In this document: piece after piece, positions 1 to 7,655 of the stretch
How positions within the stretch are numbered: position 1 is the stretch's first letter
How the letters are laid out: every line of letters starts with the position of its first letter
NCBI GenBank assembly: GCA_028875055.1
Contig: JAPPGG010000074.1
Location: 1 to 42,825 of the forward strand
Source of the DNA: Chloroflexota bacterium
GTDB taxonomy: Bacteria; Chloroflexota; Dehalococcoidia; Lucifugimonadales; UBA3495
DNA: 42,825 nucleotides
Direction: 5' to 3'
Translations under genes and position numbers: made by a program
Notes under the pieces: generated by a model
Database searches by the model: none
The model's input: the letters and a program-made list of their open reading frames with translations, nothing else
Told to the model about the DNA's origin: nothing

Positions 1-2
1 GG

Positions 3-272
3 GCGCTGAACCTGAACCTGCGGTGGGAGGAGGGCCGGCTGGTGTTCCGCGACCCCGCCACGGGGGAGCCCATCGCCACCCTGGAAAGTGAACGCAACCG
101 CGCCGAGGCAGCCGAGGCTCAGACTGAGATTGAGCGGCAGTCGCGTATCCAGGCCGAGATCAGAGCTGGCACCGCCGAGGCACGCGCCGATGCTTCTGAT
201 AGCCGTGCGAAAGCTGCCGAGGTGCGGAACCGGGAGTTGGAAGAGGAACTGCGCCGGTTGCGAGAAGGTTGA
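3..272 (+). CDS. Uma2-family protein, C-terminal coiled-coil tail (5' partial)
   Basis: The frame is open from base 3 and lacks its start, so the gene begins outside the window. It opens with a stretch read ALNLNLRWEEGRLVFRDPAT, followed by an Ala/Glu/Arg-rich heptad-like helix of about 60 residues ending in REG. The same join of a short 'LVFxDPATGxPIATLE' segment to a coiled coil closes the Uma2 pseudogene at 18.3-19.0 kb, and that similarity is the basis for the call. Uma2 (DUF820) proteins are PD-(D/E)XK nuclease-fold proteins of unclear role, often found as many paralogs per genome. The nuclease core is not visible here. The stop lies 12 bases before the next start, so the two genes may be co-transcribed. 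Confidence 0.7.
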   Translation, partial: ALNLNLRWEEGRLVFRDPATGEPIATLESERNRAEAAEAQTEIERQSRIQAEIRAGTAEARADASDSRAKAAEVRNRELEEELRRLREG

Positions 273-284
273 GGAGGGTTAGCC

Positions 285-893
285 ATGACCATTGCCAATG
301 GAGCGGATTTGCGGGAGACCTATCGTCCTCCGGCGCCCCGGGCGGCGCAGAAGGTGCTGGACCGGCTGGACGAGCACTGCCGGAACTTCATTGCCCTGTC
401 GCCCTTCTGCGTGCTGAGCACCAGCAACGCCGCTGGCCAGCCCGACGCCTCGCCCCGGGGCGACCCGCCGGGATTCGTGCGGGTGCTGGACGAGAGGACG
501 CTGCTGCTGCCCGACCGGCCCGGCAACAACCAGGTGGACTCCTTGCAGAACGTGGTGGAGAATCCCCGGGTGGGCCTGTTGTTCTTCGTGCCGGGGATGA
601 ACGAGACGCTGCGGGTGAAGGGGAGGGCGGAGATCGTAACCGGCCAGGGGCTGCTGGAGCCCCTGGCCGTGGGCGGGCGGGCTCCGCTGTCGGGGTTGAG
701 GGTGACGGTGGAGGAGGCCTTCCTGCACTGCGGGAGGGCGCTGCTGCGGGGCCGACTCTGGGACCCGTCGGCGCGGATAGAGCGGTCGGCCTATCCCAGC
801 TACGGGCAGGTGCTGGCGGACCAGATTACCGGGGCCGACGCCGGGCGGATTGACGCCGAGGAGGAAGAGGCCAACCGGGAGCGGCTCTACTGA
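285..893 (+). CDS. PPOX-type flavoprotein (pyridoxamine 5'-phosphate oxidase family)
   Basis: The predicted protein has 202 residues and an intact start preceded by GAGGAGGG. It resembles the split-barrel FMN-binding proteins of the pyridoxamine-phosphate-oxidase fold, close to the MSMEG_1061-type subgroup. Recognisable elements in order are the strand FCVLSTSNAAGQPDASPRGD (about residues 45-64), the flavin-binding stretch LLLPDRPGNNQVDSLQNV (about 84-101), VGLLFFVPGMNETLRVKG, and the C-terminal helix beginning around FLHCGRALLRGRLWDPSA. Family members bind FMN or F420 and act as small redox enzymes; the substrate cannot be read from sequence. It follows the Uma2 tail by 12 bases. The length is normal for the subgroup and nothing looks damaged. 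Confidence 0.85.
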   Translation: MTIANGADLRETYRPPAPRAAQKVLDRLDEHCRNFIALSPFCVLSTSNAAGQPDASPRGDPPGFVRVLDERTLLLPDRPGNNQVDSLQNVVENPRVGLLFFVPGMNETLRVKGRAEIVTGQGLLEPLAVGGRAPLSGLRVTVEEAFLHCGRALLRGRLWDPSARIERSAYPSYGQVLADQITGADAGRIDAEEEEANRERLY

Positions 894-1095
894 AGGGCCG
901 TGATCTATCGGCTGAGGGACATCGAACCGGCTGTCTCAAGAGAACCGCCCACCGCGGGGCTGCCCCCGGCTCATGAGCTGGGGGGGCGGAACGTCAGGAT
1001 CAGGGGAACGGGCAATCCCAGGAATGGGACGAGCAGGACAGGTTCCAGCGGGCCTCAAGGCTGTCCCGCTGGGTTCCGGTAGGAGATACCCCCGG

Positions 1096-1467
1096 CTACT
1101 CTCTGGCTTGGATCATGACGCGCCCGCCGTCCCCGACCTGGGTTTTCAGGTCATGCCCGTTCAGGAGCAGCATACCCACCAGCGGCGTGCTGCCCGTTGC
1201 GTCGGCCTCGATGTCTCGCGGCTCTCCATCCCACAGGAGTGTAACGTCATGAACGTGGAACTCCACCTGATCATCGTTGGCCAGGAAGGCCCGGCCAACG
1301 TAAGCGAAAGGTAACTCCAACTCGTCGACCAACGCGGGCGGCAGGGTCAGGAAGCCGGTGTAGCCGGTGTCCACCACGGCCTCGATGTCCTGGGTCTGTC
1401 CTTCTGCGCCCTGCAGGGAAAGGGAGACCACCGCTTCATACGCCGCGTTCACCATCCCTTCGATCAC
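1096..1467 (-). CDS. clan AA retropepsin-like aspartic protease
   Basis: This 123-residue protein carries the hallmark VVDTGYTGFLTLP (about residues 32-44): a DTG active-site triad followed by the hydrophobic flap strand. Further on is STPLVGMLLLNGHDL, matching the G-hydrophobic region of single-domain retropepsins. The length fits the bacterial 'clan AA aspartic protease' group, which would act as a homodimer; natural substrates are unknown. The start is GTG and its four bases GTGA overlap the stop of the upstream gene on the same strand, so the two are translationally coupled. No signal peptide is seen, so a cytoplasmic location is likely. Confidence 0.8.
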   Translation of the reverse strand: MIEGMVNAAYEAVVSLSLQGAEGQTQDIEAVVDTGYTGFLTLPPALVDELELPFAYVGRAFLANDDQVEFHVHDVTLLWDGEPRDIEADATGSTPLVGMLLLNGHDLKTQVGDGGRVMIQARE

Positions 1468-1736
1468 ACGGTCCTCCGCAGGGACCCGGCCCCTAAGCTG
1501 CGCAGCGCCCGGTATCCGACGCGCTCCATCAACACGTCAACTGCGCCGGGGCGCCGCGCCCGCAAACGCTCCAACGCTTCCCGCTCACCGGGGGCGATGG
1601 CCCAATCCCCGGTCTCAACGTCGATGGCGACGTATTCCCCGTGGTAGTTGTCCTCCAGCTTTGAACGGATGTCCCGCTCGTAAATCTCCTTGCCCAGGCG
1701 GGCGATCTCCGCTGTTGGGCGAGTTGGCGCGTTCAT
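1464..1736 (-). CDS. small protein coupled to the retropepsin gene
   Basis: The gene encodes 90 residues beginning MNAPTRPTAEIARLGKEIYE and ends with a GTGA overlap into the protease gene. I chose the ATG at 1734-1736 because upstream codons run into repeat sequence. The protein is charged and soluble-looking. Its middle contains a GEYVAIDVETGDWAIAP stretch and its end an arginine-rich helix with VDVLMERVGYRALRSLGAG. Small proteins of this pattern often precede clan AA proteases or VapC-like genes, which suggests a partner or antitoxin-like role. That is inference from context only. Confidence 0.7.
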   Translation of the reverse strand: MNAPTRPTAEIARLGKEIYERDIRSKLEDNYHGEYVAIDVETGDWAIAPGEREALERLRARRPGAVDVLMERVGYRALRSLGAGSLRRTV

Positions 1737-1826
1737 ATTAATGCCCCCCATGCCAGCGTTCCTGTTCGTCCATAGTCTACACCGCCGGGCGATCTGCGGA
1801 CAAACGGAATCGCCACTCCCCAGGCT

Positions 1827-1972
1827 GGTAATGACACAGGACGATTGCAAAGTGGCTGTAGTGGGTGCCTGTCGTTCTGAGCGCAGCGAAGAATCCCTGG
1901 CTGCAGGAAAAGGACTCTTCGCTTCGCTCAGAGTGACAGGGTGGACTTTGCAATCGTCCTGGGTAATGACAC
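1827..1972 (+). mobile_element. MITE-like element of 124 bp with 11-bp flanking duplication
   Basis: A perfect 16-bp terminal inverted repeat, AGGACGATTGCAAAGT at 1838-1853 and ACTTTGCAATCGTCCT at 1945-1960, encloses a second inner palindrome containing CTGAGCGCAGCGAAGAATC and its near-complement CGCTTCGCTCAGAGTGACAG. Both sides carry the same 11 bases GGTAATGACAC (1827-1837 and 1962-1972), which I read as the target-site duplication. There is no coding capacity. It sits directly upstream of the first replication-relaxation-like gene; the homologous upstream region of the second copy lacks it. Confidence 0.75.
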
Positions 1973-2015
1973 TTGCCTGATGACCGCCACGCTCCCGGTC
2001 TGATACGCTCGACAC

Positions 2016-3722
2016 ATGAGCGTCTCCGACCGGGAATTGCTGCACCATCTCAGCCTCATGCCCTTCACCGACACGGCGGAACTGGCGATGATCACCGGGG
2101 AGGCCCACGTCGCCATCCACCGGGGCCTGGCCGGCATGATGGCCGACGGCATCGTGGAGCGCGTCGGCCACGGCACCGCTCACCTGCCGACGAGCAGGCG
2201 ATACTACCTGACGAGGAAGGGCGTCGGCGAAGCCGCCGGAGTACTGGGCTTCGATACGCCCTCGGACTACGTGCGTGCCTACCCGGTGTCCCGGGAGTGG
2301 CTCGCCCTGCTGGTCCGCCGCATGGACGCGGTGGCCACGGTATACCGCCTGGCGGCGTCCCTTTCTCCCGGAACGGACGGGCGCTGTTCCCAGGTGGACT
2401 TTCACCGCCGGGGCCGGTTCGACGCGGTGATCACTCTCCACGACGGGCTCACCTTCGGGGTGGTGCGGCAGGGTCCGGCGCTACGGCGCCGCTCCCTCTA
2501 CGACCGGCTGCGGGCCATCGCGGAGTACGGGTACCGGCGCCGCCCCGGCACGGTCCTGGTGCTGGCCCCCAGCGTCTGGGAACAGCGGTTTGCGACCAGG
2601 TTCTGCGAGCGGCTGAACATCGACGACTGCTACGTGGCCGTGGAGTCCAGGGATTCCCTGGAGGACTGGAACAGCAACGCCTGGCGCTATGCCTCGTGGC
2701 TCTTCGGCAGCCTGCCCTATTCATTGGAGTTCATCCGCACCCGCGGCAGCCCGAACCGGGGACCCTTCACCGAGCCGCCGGAGCGCAAGCGGGCCTCGCT
2801 GCCCGACGCGCAGCGGATGGTGCAGGCCGCGCCCACCTTCGGCCTGACTTCATCGGAGAAGCGGACGCTGGACCTGATCACCGACCATCCGATGATACCC
2901 CGGGAGCATCTGGAACGCTGGCTGGGGGTTACCGAGGGCCGGGTCAGCCAGATGCTGCGCAATCTGGTGCGCACCTGGGGTCTTGTCGAAGGCCACGGCA
3001 AGCAGGGCGACATCCGCTACACCCTGACGGAGGAGGGCATCCGCTACGTCACCCACCGGGACCGGGCGCAGCTGCCGACCACCCGGGGAATATGGAGCGC
3101 GGAGCTTACCACCGACAAACACGGGAGGCGGCGGCATCTGGGCCACCGCATCGAGACCTGGGCCAGGCAGACCAGGCACGCCGACGGGGTGACCTGGTTC
3201 CTGTCGGAGCTGGCGGCGGAGGCGCGGGCGACGGCGGACTCCCAGCTGACCTGGTCCGTCCCCACGGCCAAGACCGACCGGGCCTTCAACTGGGGGGAGT
3301 CGGCCATCGCCCCGGACGCAGTGGGACACCTCATCGCCGACGGACTGCACATCCCCTTCTACCTGGAGCACGAACTGCGCGCCCGCCATCCCAAGGGAGT
3401 GCTGGCCCGGCTGCGGCCCTACACCGACTACTACCACTCCAACGCTCCCGAGACGGACATGACCCCCTTTCCCGTGACCCTGTTCGTGGTGGCCAACGAG
3501 GAGGTGGAGGAGACCTACGCGAGGACGGCTTCCAGGATGAACCTGATGACGCTGCCCATCCTGGTATCCTGCGCCGGCACCCTGACGAGGAACGGGCTGC
3601 TGGGCCGGTCCTGGCGTCCCTTGTGGGCGTCCCGACCCAGGCGGCTGGCGCTGTCGGGACTGAGGGCCTACCGGTGGGACTCGCTGCGGCACCGGATGCG
3701 TCCGGTAGAGGGGGAGACGTGA
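2016..3722 (+). CDS. replication-relaxation-like protein, copy 1
   Basis: The 568-residue protein starts MSVSDRELLHHLSLMPF. Residues 1-75 look like a winged helix (TAELAMITGEAHVAIHRGLA, then a wing with SRRYYLTRKG). A second MarR-like winged helix lies near 285-350 (EKRTLDLITDHPMIPREHLE, then LGVTEGRVSQMLRNLVRTWG, then RYTLTEEGIRYV). The C-terminal half has a nuclease-like or 'replication-relaxation' character similar to Pfam Replic_Relax proteins of Actinobacteria and Chloroflexota mobile DNA. I give that family name from pattern memory. No strong Shine-Dalgarno precedes the ATG, but the same start is conserved in copy 2 on the other strand. From about codon 166 on, the two copies encode identical protein; before that they differ at roughly 30 positions. 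Confidence 0.65.
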   Translation: MSVSDRELLHHLSLMPFTDTAELAMITGEAHVAIHRGLAGMMADGIVERVGHGTAHLPTSRRYYLTRKGVGEAAGVLGFDTPSDYVRAYPVSREWLALLVRRMDAVATVYRLAASLSPGTDGRCSQVDFHRRGRFDAVITLHDGLTFGVVRQGPALRRRSLYDRLRAIAEYGYRRRPGTVLVLAPSVWEQRFATRFCERLNIDDCYVAVESRDSLEDWNSNAWRYASWLFGSLPYSLEFIRTRGSPNRGPFTEPPERKRASLPDAQRMVQAAPTFGLTSSEKRTLDLITDHPMIPREHLERWLGVTEGRVSQMLRNLVRTWGLVEGHGKQGDIRYTLTEEGIRYVTHRDRAQLPTTRGIWSAELTTDKHGRRRHLGHRIETWARQTRHADGVTWFLSELAAEARATADSQLTWSVPTAKTDRAFNWGESAIAPDAVGHLIADGLHIPFYLEHELRARHPKGVLARLRPYTDYYHSNAPETDMTPFPVTLFVVANEEVEETYARTASRMNLMTLPILVSCAGTLTRNGLLGRSWRPLWASRPRRLALSGLRAYRWDSLRHRMRPVEGET

Positions 3723-3755
3723 TGGGGCAACTGACGCGGCCCCATCTGCCCATTA
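2016..3755 (+). repeat. left arm of a ~1.74-kb inverted repeat
   Basis: This segment and 8349-10088 on the other strand are inverted copies. The stretch from about 2505 to the stop looks identical base for base where I compared it, and similarity continues some 30 bases past the stop. The 5' ~490 bases are clearly diverged. Upstream similarity resumes as TGACACTTGCCT before both starts. Confidence 0.85.
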
Positions 3756-3777
3756 TTCCCGCGACGAAGGAAACGTC

Positions 3778-4089
3778 AGGGTGGACCACGTAGTTCTTGT
3801 CGTGGTGCCAGTAACCCACGGCGGAGCGGGAGGTGGGCAGCAGGTCCAGGACGCCGTAGTCACGGGACCGGGCGCATTCGGCGGTGAGACCGGCGGCCAG
3901 GGTGGTCAGGGCGGCGTGGTGGTCCGGCTGGGATGCCATGGAGCGTAGGGCAGTCCCGACATAGACCTGCGGGTTGTTGAGGCTGGGACCAGCGGTCCAG
4001 CGGTCCAGGACCTGCCCCACGGAGGCCCGGTCCCTGCGGACCAAGTGCGAGCTGCTATCACGGGACAACACCACCAGGTGACTTGACAC
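3778..4089 (-). CDS. unrecognised coding-like fragment
   Basis: Reading leftward on the minus strand from 4089, about 100 residues have plausible protein character: SSHLVVLSRDSSSHLVRRDR, then QVLDRWTAGPSLNNPQVYVG, and DYGVLDLLPTSRSAVGYWHH. The frame then runs into the end of the inverted-repeat arm and becomes antisense to copy 1. The natural gene end is therefore probably lost, and the fragment may be a gene truncated by the duplication. I recognise no domain. Apart from it, 3723-4188 shows nothing. Confidence 0.3.
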
Positions 4090-4188
4090 TTAAGTGACAG
4101 AACAACCAGCAGTCGATTCGCAGCTAACGAATTGCGATAACACCACGTCGCAAGCACTGTTTTTCCTACGACATGGGCGGGCACTACC

Positions 4189-4731
4189 CTAGAGTTCCTT
4201 CCATCGGTAGTGCCCGCTGCCCGTCACTATCCGCACTTTGTGCCATAGGCGCGGGGATCCTCGACTCCTTTGAGAGGCCACCGACACCAACCGAATAGCC
4301 GAATGCTGGATCAAGAGCACCCCAGCCAGCAATATCATCGCCATAAGGCCCTCGTGTGGCCAACCTGTTGCCAACAGGCCGCGGGAGGCTACCGGAAGGG
4401 CACATATCAGCAACAGCAAGAGGGTCAGGGCAATGGTCGATGTTTTGCGCCGCGCAATCCGATACACCACGACGACCGCCGCCAGCAGGGCGGCGATTGG
4501 GACCCCGACCAGCACCCCCGCCTCCACTGGAGAAGCCAGCCACAGGTAGGCAAAGGTGGGCGAGGCCAGCACGGCAATCAACTCTGCCCCGCTACTGGAC
4601 TCCTCTACGCCATCCAGTTGGACCCAGGGCAAAAGGAATGCACCGAACATCAGCAGAGCCACGACGAACCCGGCAATGCGGACGGCTAAGGTGACGGTCT
4701 CTTCCCCACTCGTCGACGAAACAATGGCCAA
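4189..4731 (-). CDS. four-helix integral membrane protein, unknown
   Basis: The 180-residue protein is predicted from a TTG start (read as Met) whose GGAG ribosome site overlaps the stop of the upstream gene. Hydrophobic segments lie at about residues 17-36 (IAGFVVALLMFGAFLLPWVQ), 68-88, 98-113 (rich in Leu) and 127-142 (LMAMILLAGVLLIQH). A loop contains DGVEESSSGAELIAVLASP. The topology suggests a small four-TM inner-membrane protein with a basic C-terminus (HKVRIVTGSGHYRWKEL). It sits four bases after the coiled-coil gene and is almost certainly in the same operon. No family is recognised. Confidence 0.7.
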   Translation of the reverse strand: MAIVSSTSGEETVTLAVRIAGFVVALLMFGAFLLPWVQLDGVEESSSGAELIAVLASPTFAYLWLASPVEAGVLVGVPIAALLAAVVVVYRIARRKTSTIALTLLLLLICALPVASRGLLATGWPHEGLMAMILLAGVLLIQHSAIRLVSVASQRSRGSPRLWHKVRIVTGSGHYRWKEL

Positions 4732-4735
4732 GTCG

Positions 4736-5383
4736 CTACTCCGCGAAGGGGGACCGGGTAATGGTCCGTATGTTCGCCGTAGCCTCTTCGAACTGTTCCA
4801 ACTCCCCCTCCAAATCCGTCAGTGCTGCCGGCATGTCGCTGAAGCGCGTGGCGTCGAAGACAAACTCAGAAGTAAGCTCCAACTTCCTGAGGGTCGTGTC
4901 CATGTCCTCCAGCCGCAACAGAATGCGCCGGGCGTTGTCCCTCGTCTCGTGGGCCCGTTGCCGCCAGACCCGATACAATTGCTGGTCGGCTTCGTCCTGC
5001 CGCCGGGCCGCAGCTTTCTGTTGGAGGTCATTGAATCGGTCCGTGAGAGCCGACTGTGCAGCAAAGTACCCTCGGGCCTGATCCTCGGCAAGGACAATAG
5101 CGGCGTCGAATCGCCGGTAGGCGTCCTGGGCCTCGGCGTACCGGGGTATCCATTCAGCCACCAACTCCGGAAGCGCCTGAATGTCCCGAATATCCTGCTC
5201 GACGACACTGTGCGTCGCAGCTACCGAGGCTCCCATGCGATTCGTCTGCTGCTGCACCATATGGACGCTGGCGTCGAAGGTCTGGGCCTCCGTAGCGCGC
5301 GTCTCCCCATAGACATGGACGGCGATAACGACCAACACAGCAATAACAACGGCTGTGGCGGCCAACCGTAAGTATTTCTGCAT
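4736..5383 (-). CDS. membrane-anchored coiled-coil protein, unknown
   Basis: The 215-residue protein begins with a single N-terminal membrane anchor (KYLRLAATAVVIAVLVVIAV) and continues as a long extracytoplasmic alpha-helical region rich in Ala, Gln, Glu and Arg. This layout resembles the four-helix-bundle sensor part of chemoreceptors (MCP 4HB) but no HAMP or signalling domain follows. A GAGG precedes the ATG at 5381-5383. The next gene, a four-TM protein, starts four bases after its stop, so the pair probably forms a membrane complex. Its job is unknown; the length and clean frame argue that it is real. Confidence 0.7.
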   Translation of the reverse strand: MQKYLRLAATAVVIAVLVVIAVHVYGETRATEAQTFDASVHMVQQQTNRMGASVAATHSVVEQDIRDIQALPELVAEWIPRYAEAQDAYRRFDAAIVLAEDQARGYFAAQSALTDRFNDLQQKAAARRQDEADQQLYRVWRQRAHETRDNARRILLRLEDMDTTLRKLELTSEFVFDATRFSDMPAALTDLEGELEQFEEATANIRTITRSPFAE

Positions 5384-5634
5384 CTGTGCCTCGTCTGACG
5401 GAAGTTATCAATTTGTAGTCCTAACCCCATAGGCGGAGTGGAATCAAGGAAAAAACGGGGCGCACGATCGCCGCGACCCGGAAGTTCCTCAGTTGGTTCC
5501 TGCAGGGGGTCAATCCCGTGCGCTCCATTCAGCACCGTGCATTCGGTCTTGCGCCCCGGTGCTCGCCATCTATCGCTGGGCAGGCCATGCTACAATCGGA
5601 CAACAGGATTCGAGGCCCAGGTTCACTGAGGGAA
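5384..5634. other. intergenic, no gene seen
   Basis: This stretch lies between the start of the minus-strand membrane operon and the dispersed repeat. I see no credible coding frame, RNA gene or strong promoter in it. Confidence 0.5.
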
Positions 5635-5759
5635 TGAGGTGGACCCGGAAATGTGGCTCTTCCGCAATTTTGGTGAAGGTGACCGAAAACCTTGCAGACA
5701 GTCAAGACGACGTAGGATGATGGCTATCGAGCGCACTGGTTCAATACCCAATTCCGCTT
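5635..5759 (+). repeat. 125-bp dispersed repeat, copy 1
   Basis: It begins TGAGGTGGACCCGGAAAT and ends near CAATACCCAATTCCGCTT. A second copy at 33661-33786 matches over its full length at roughly 80 per cent by eye. The first 13 bases are the same as one terminus of the IS3-family element in this window, so it may be a solo IS end or a MITE derived from such an element. Confidence 0.75.
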
Positions 5760-5857
5760 TAATGTTGTGCCCCTATCCGACGTTTATCAAGAATGCGGAA
5801 GATCCGGGAATTGGTACAGGTGGCGAAGTGAGAGTTCCAATCCCAGAATGATAGGCT

Positions 5858-5884
5858 TATTTCTGGATAACGAATTGCTATAAT
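5858..5884 (+). promoter_or_regulatory. candidate promoter for the 61-aa gene
   Basis: A consensus -10 box TATAAT lies at 5879-5884, 30 bases before the start of the small gene. The best -35 candidate is the weak TTATTT 16 bases upstream. Confidence 0.4.
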
Positions 5885-5914
5885 CTCAACAAGAATGGCT
5901 TCAAGGAAGGAAGC

Positions 5915-6100
5915 ATGTCATTTAGAGTAAACATCGACTATCCTACTAAGATTGGACGGATTCATCTAGGCACGCGTGAGCTTGAGCAGAAGAAAGAGAA
6001 AGACGGCTATTGGTCAGACCTACTTCCAACCTCCAACGAAGCGGAAGAGTTAGCCAAGAAAGAAGGAGCAGCACCCACGTACTGCAAGAAGTGTTTCTAG
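5915..6100 (+). CDS. small hypothetical protein with a terminal CxxC
   Basis: This 61-residue protein has a good ribosome site (AAGGAAGGAAGC directly before the ATG) and a TATAAT box upstream. It begins MSFRVNIDYPTKIGRIHLG and ends with YCKKCF. I recall similar small bacterial proteins with the pattern 'YRVNIDxPT...IHxxxC...C..C', in which the middle cysteine may pair with the C-terminal CxxC in metal binding. Here that middle cysteine is absent. The gene is AT-richer than its neighbours, which fits acquisition from elsewhere. Function unknown. Confidence 0.65.
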   Translation: MSFRVNIDYPTKIGRIHLGTRELEQKKEKDGYWSDLLPTSNEAEELAKKEGAAPTYCKKCF

Positions 6101-6482
6101 CAATATAGAGGATACGAGGAGCGTGACCCTCTACTTCCTGAAGGACAGGACTGCCTTCGATTCAAGGCAGTAGAACCGAACTCCCAGAGGCAACGCTATT
6201 TGTCCCGTAACTGGGGTCGGCGCGCCGGTTTTCTGGACGTGAAACGGCGGCCTGCACTTGTTCCACTATGAGTGACCGAATCGTCTTAGTGTATGTGGCA
6301 TTCGTACTTGAAGGTTGCGATCCGCTTTGGTTCCTTTTGCTCCCAACTCAGGAACGCTGCCAGCATCCTCCAGGAAGTTAACGCGAAAGGAAGTCAGAAC
6401 TGCTCAGTTCGCCGGACACTACGCCAGCGACCAAGCAAATCAGCGGACGCCGTCGATGTTACCGCAAACGTGCCAAGTCTTT
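6101..6482. other. intergenic, no gene seen
   Basis: Only short overlapping frames without ribosome sites or recognisable sequence are present. I see no RNA gene or repeat that recurs elsewhere in the window. Confidence 0.5.
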
Positions 6483-6689
6483 TCAGGGCGATGGTCGCCG
6501 GAACTTCGACCAACTCATAGCTTTTCGGGCCGCTGCCCGACCTCTTGTAACGATGCCTCCCAGCGCGATGGCCACCAAACCGGTGGCAAACGCCATCACG
6601 ACGCCCAATACGACGGCACCAACGACCGTCCTTATTGCGAAGCCTGACACCGGGTTGGTTGCGGCGTAGACGACCCACAGGGCCGCCAT
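6483..6689 (-). CDS. small two-helix membrane protein, possible
   Basis: The frame encodes 68 residues with two hydrophobic segments: MAALWVVYAATNPVSGFAIR leading into TVVGAVVLGVVMAFATGLVA and ALGGIV, then a basic tail. It lies 45 bases downstream of another small membrane protein on the same strand and could be its operon partner. The ribosome site is weak, so the start is uncertain. No family is recognised. Confidence 0.45.
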   Translation of the reverse strand: MAALWVVYAATNPVSGFAIRTVVGAVVLGVVMAFATGLVAIALGGIVTRGRAAARKAMSWSKFRRPSP

Positions 6690-6734
6690 GAGTACAGCGA
6701 AAACGCACGCACAGGCGAGACTCCGCCGGTTAGC

Positions 6735-7079
6735 CTACACGAGCCTCGTCGCTTCCTCTGCCAGCCGGGTGGGGCCAAGGACGGCGGCCACGAATCCCGA
6801 TACGATCAGCCACAAGCTGAGAAGAAACAGCAAGGAGATAATCGCAACCGTCGTGGCCTGCCTGTCGTCGAGGAAGCGTGTGCTGCCCATGGACATGAGC
6901 AGACCTGTGTACCCAACTCCGACCATAACGGCGGGCGCGAGGGGAAACCAACGGATTAGGCGTGCCTTGGCCGGTTCAGCTAGCGATACCCACACGAACA
7001 TGAAGATCAGCTTGGTGCCGTCGGTGGGTATCTGGGTTTGTAGGAATTCGGAAAGAAGATTTGCCAGGTCGCCGATCAT
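6735..7079 (-). CDS. small three-helix membrane protein, unknown
   Basis: The 114-residue protein starts MIGDLANLLSEFLQTQIPTD with an excellent ribosome site (TTAGGGGGCAGATT directly before ATG). Three hydrophobic segments follow: near residues 23-33 (LIFMFVWVSLA), 43-62 (FPLAPAVMVGVGYTGLLMSM) and 75-100 (TTVAIISLLFLLSLWLIVSG). The same frame is open further upstream into the decayed antitoxin gene, but the ribosome site marks the real start. It could form an operon with the 68-residue membrane protein downstream. Function unknown. Confidence 0.65.
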   Translation of the reverse strand: MIGDLANLLSEFLQTQIPTDGTKLIFMFVWVSLAEPAKARLIRWFPLAPAVMVGVGYTGLLMSMGSTRFLDDRQATTVAIISLLFLLSLWLIVSGFVAAVLGPTRLAEEATRLV

Positions 7080-7224
7080 AATCTGCCCCCTAAGCTTCCC
7101 ACGTCGCGGCGGTCGCGGGAAACCCGGGCGTAGGGGGCCGCCGGGGTAAGAGGTTTGAACTGTTTCTTCATATACGCTCCCATTCTGCTTGGTCGTGGCG
7201 GAGGTTGTCCTGCTGGTCGGTCGT

Positions 7225-7629
7225 CCCGCTGCGGGGTTGACGTGGAGGCGGCAGCCCGGGGACCGCAGCACCCGAAGCACGGTGTTGAATTTGGGGCCGG
7301 CCTCGGAGCGCACAGATTTGTACGGCTCTTCCCGCCCAGGCCGGTTTCCCGGGCCACCCTCAGCATTCGGTGGGCGCGGACCATCTGCCTCATTATTCCC
7401 ATAACCCGTCCAGGTCTCCCACTTCCAGGGCGGCGTTCAGGGCAGCCGGCATCTCGTCGTACGCGACCGGGTATTCAGGCTTTTCTTCTTTGCAACGCAT
7501 CTGCACCTGTTGACCTCCGCAATTCCTGGCCATCAGTTTCATGTACTGGCCCACTGGATACCTGAAACGCAAAGGACAACGGTCAGCAAGCGCCGCCAAT
7601 TTCGGCAATTGCCGGCTCCCCTTCATCAT
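7225..7629 (-). pseudogene. decayed HigA/HI1420-type antitoxin gene
   Basis: Read on the minus strand and joined across three frames, the sequence gives YDEMPAALNAALEVGDLDGL, then MVRAHRMLRVARETGLG, then PYKSVRSEAGPKFNTVLRVL and CRLHVNPAA. This order matches the addiction-module antidote family (HI1420-like, XRE fold), whose usual form has an N-terminal YDE...YLNAAL helix, the HTH 'ARETGLGRESLYKAL' and the end 'NPxFxTVLRVLRALGLRL'. One frame break lies near 7393-7402 (an in-frame stop follows LWE) and another near 7330. Several residues before AALNAAL also seem deleted. No RelE-like toxin gene is visible next to it. The family match is from memory but is supported by several consecutive motifs. 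Confidence 0.6.
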
Positions 7630-7655
7630 CCGGCGTCAACCCGGCCCCTGGGTCC

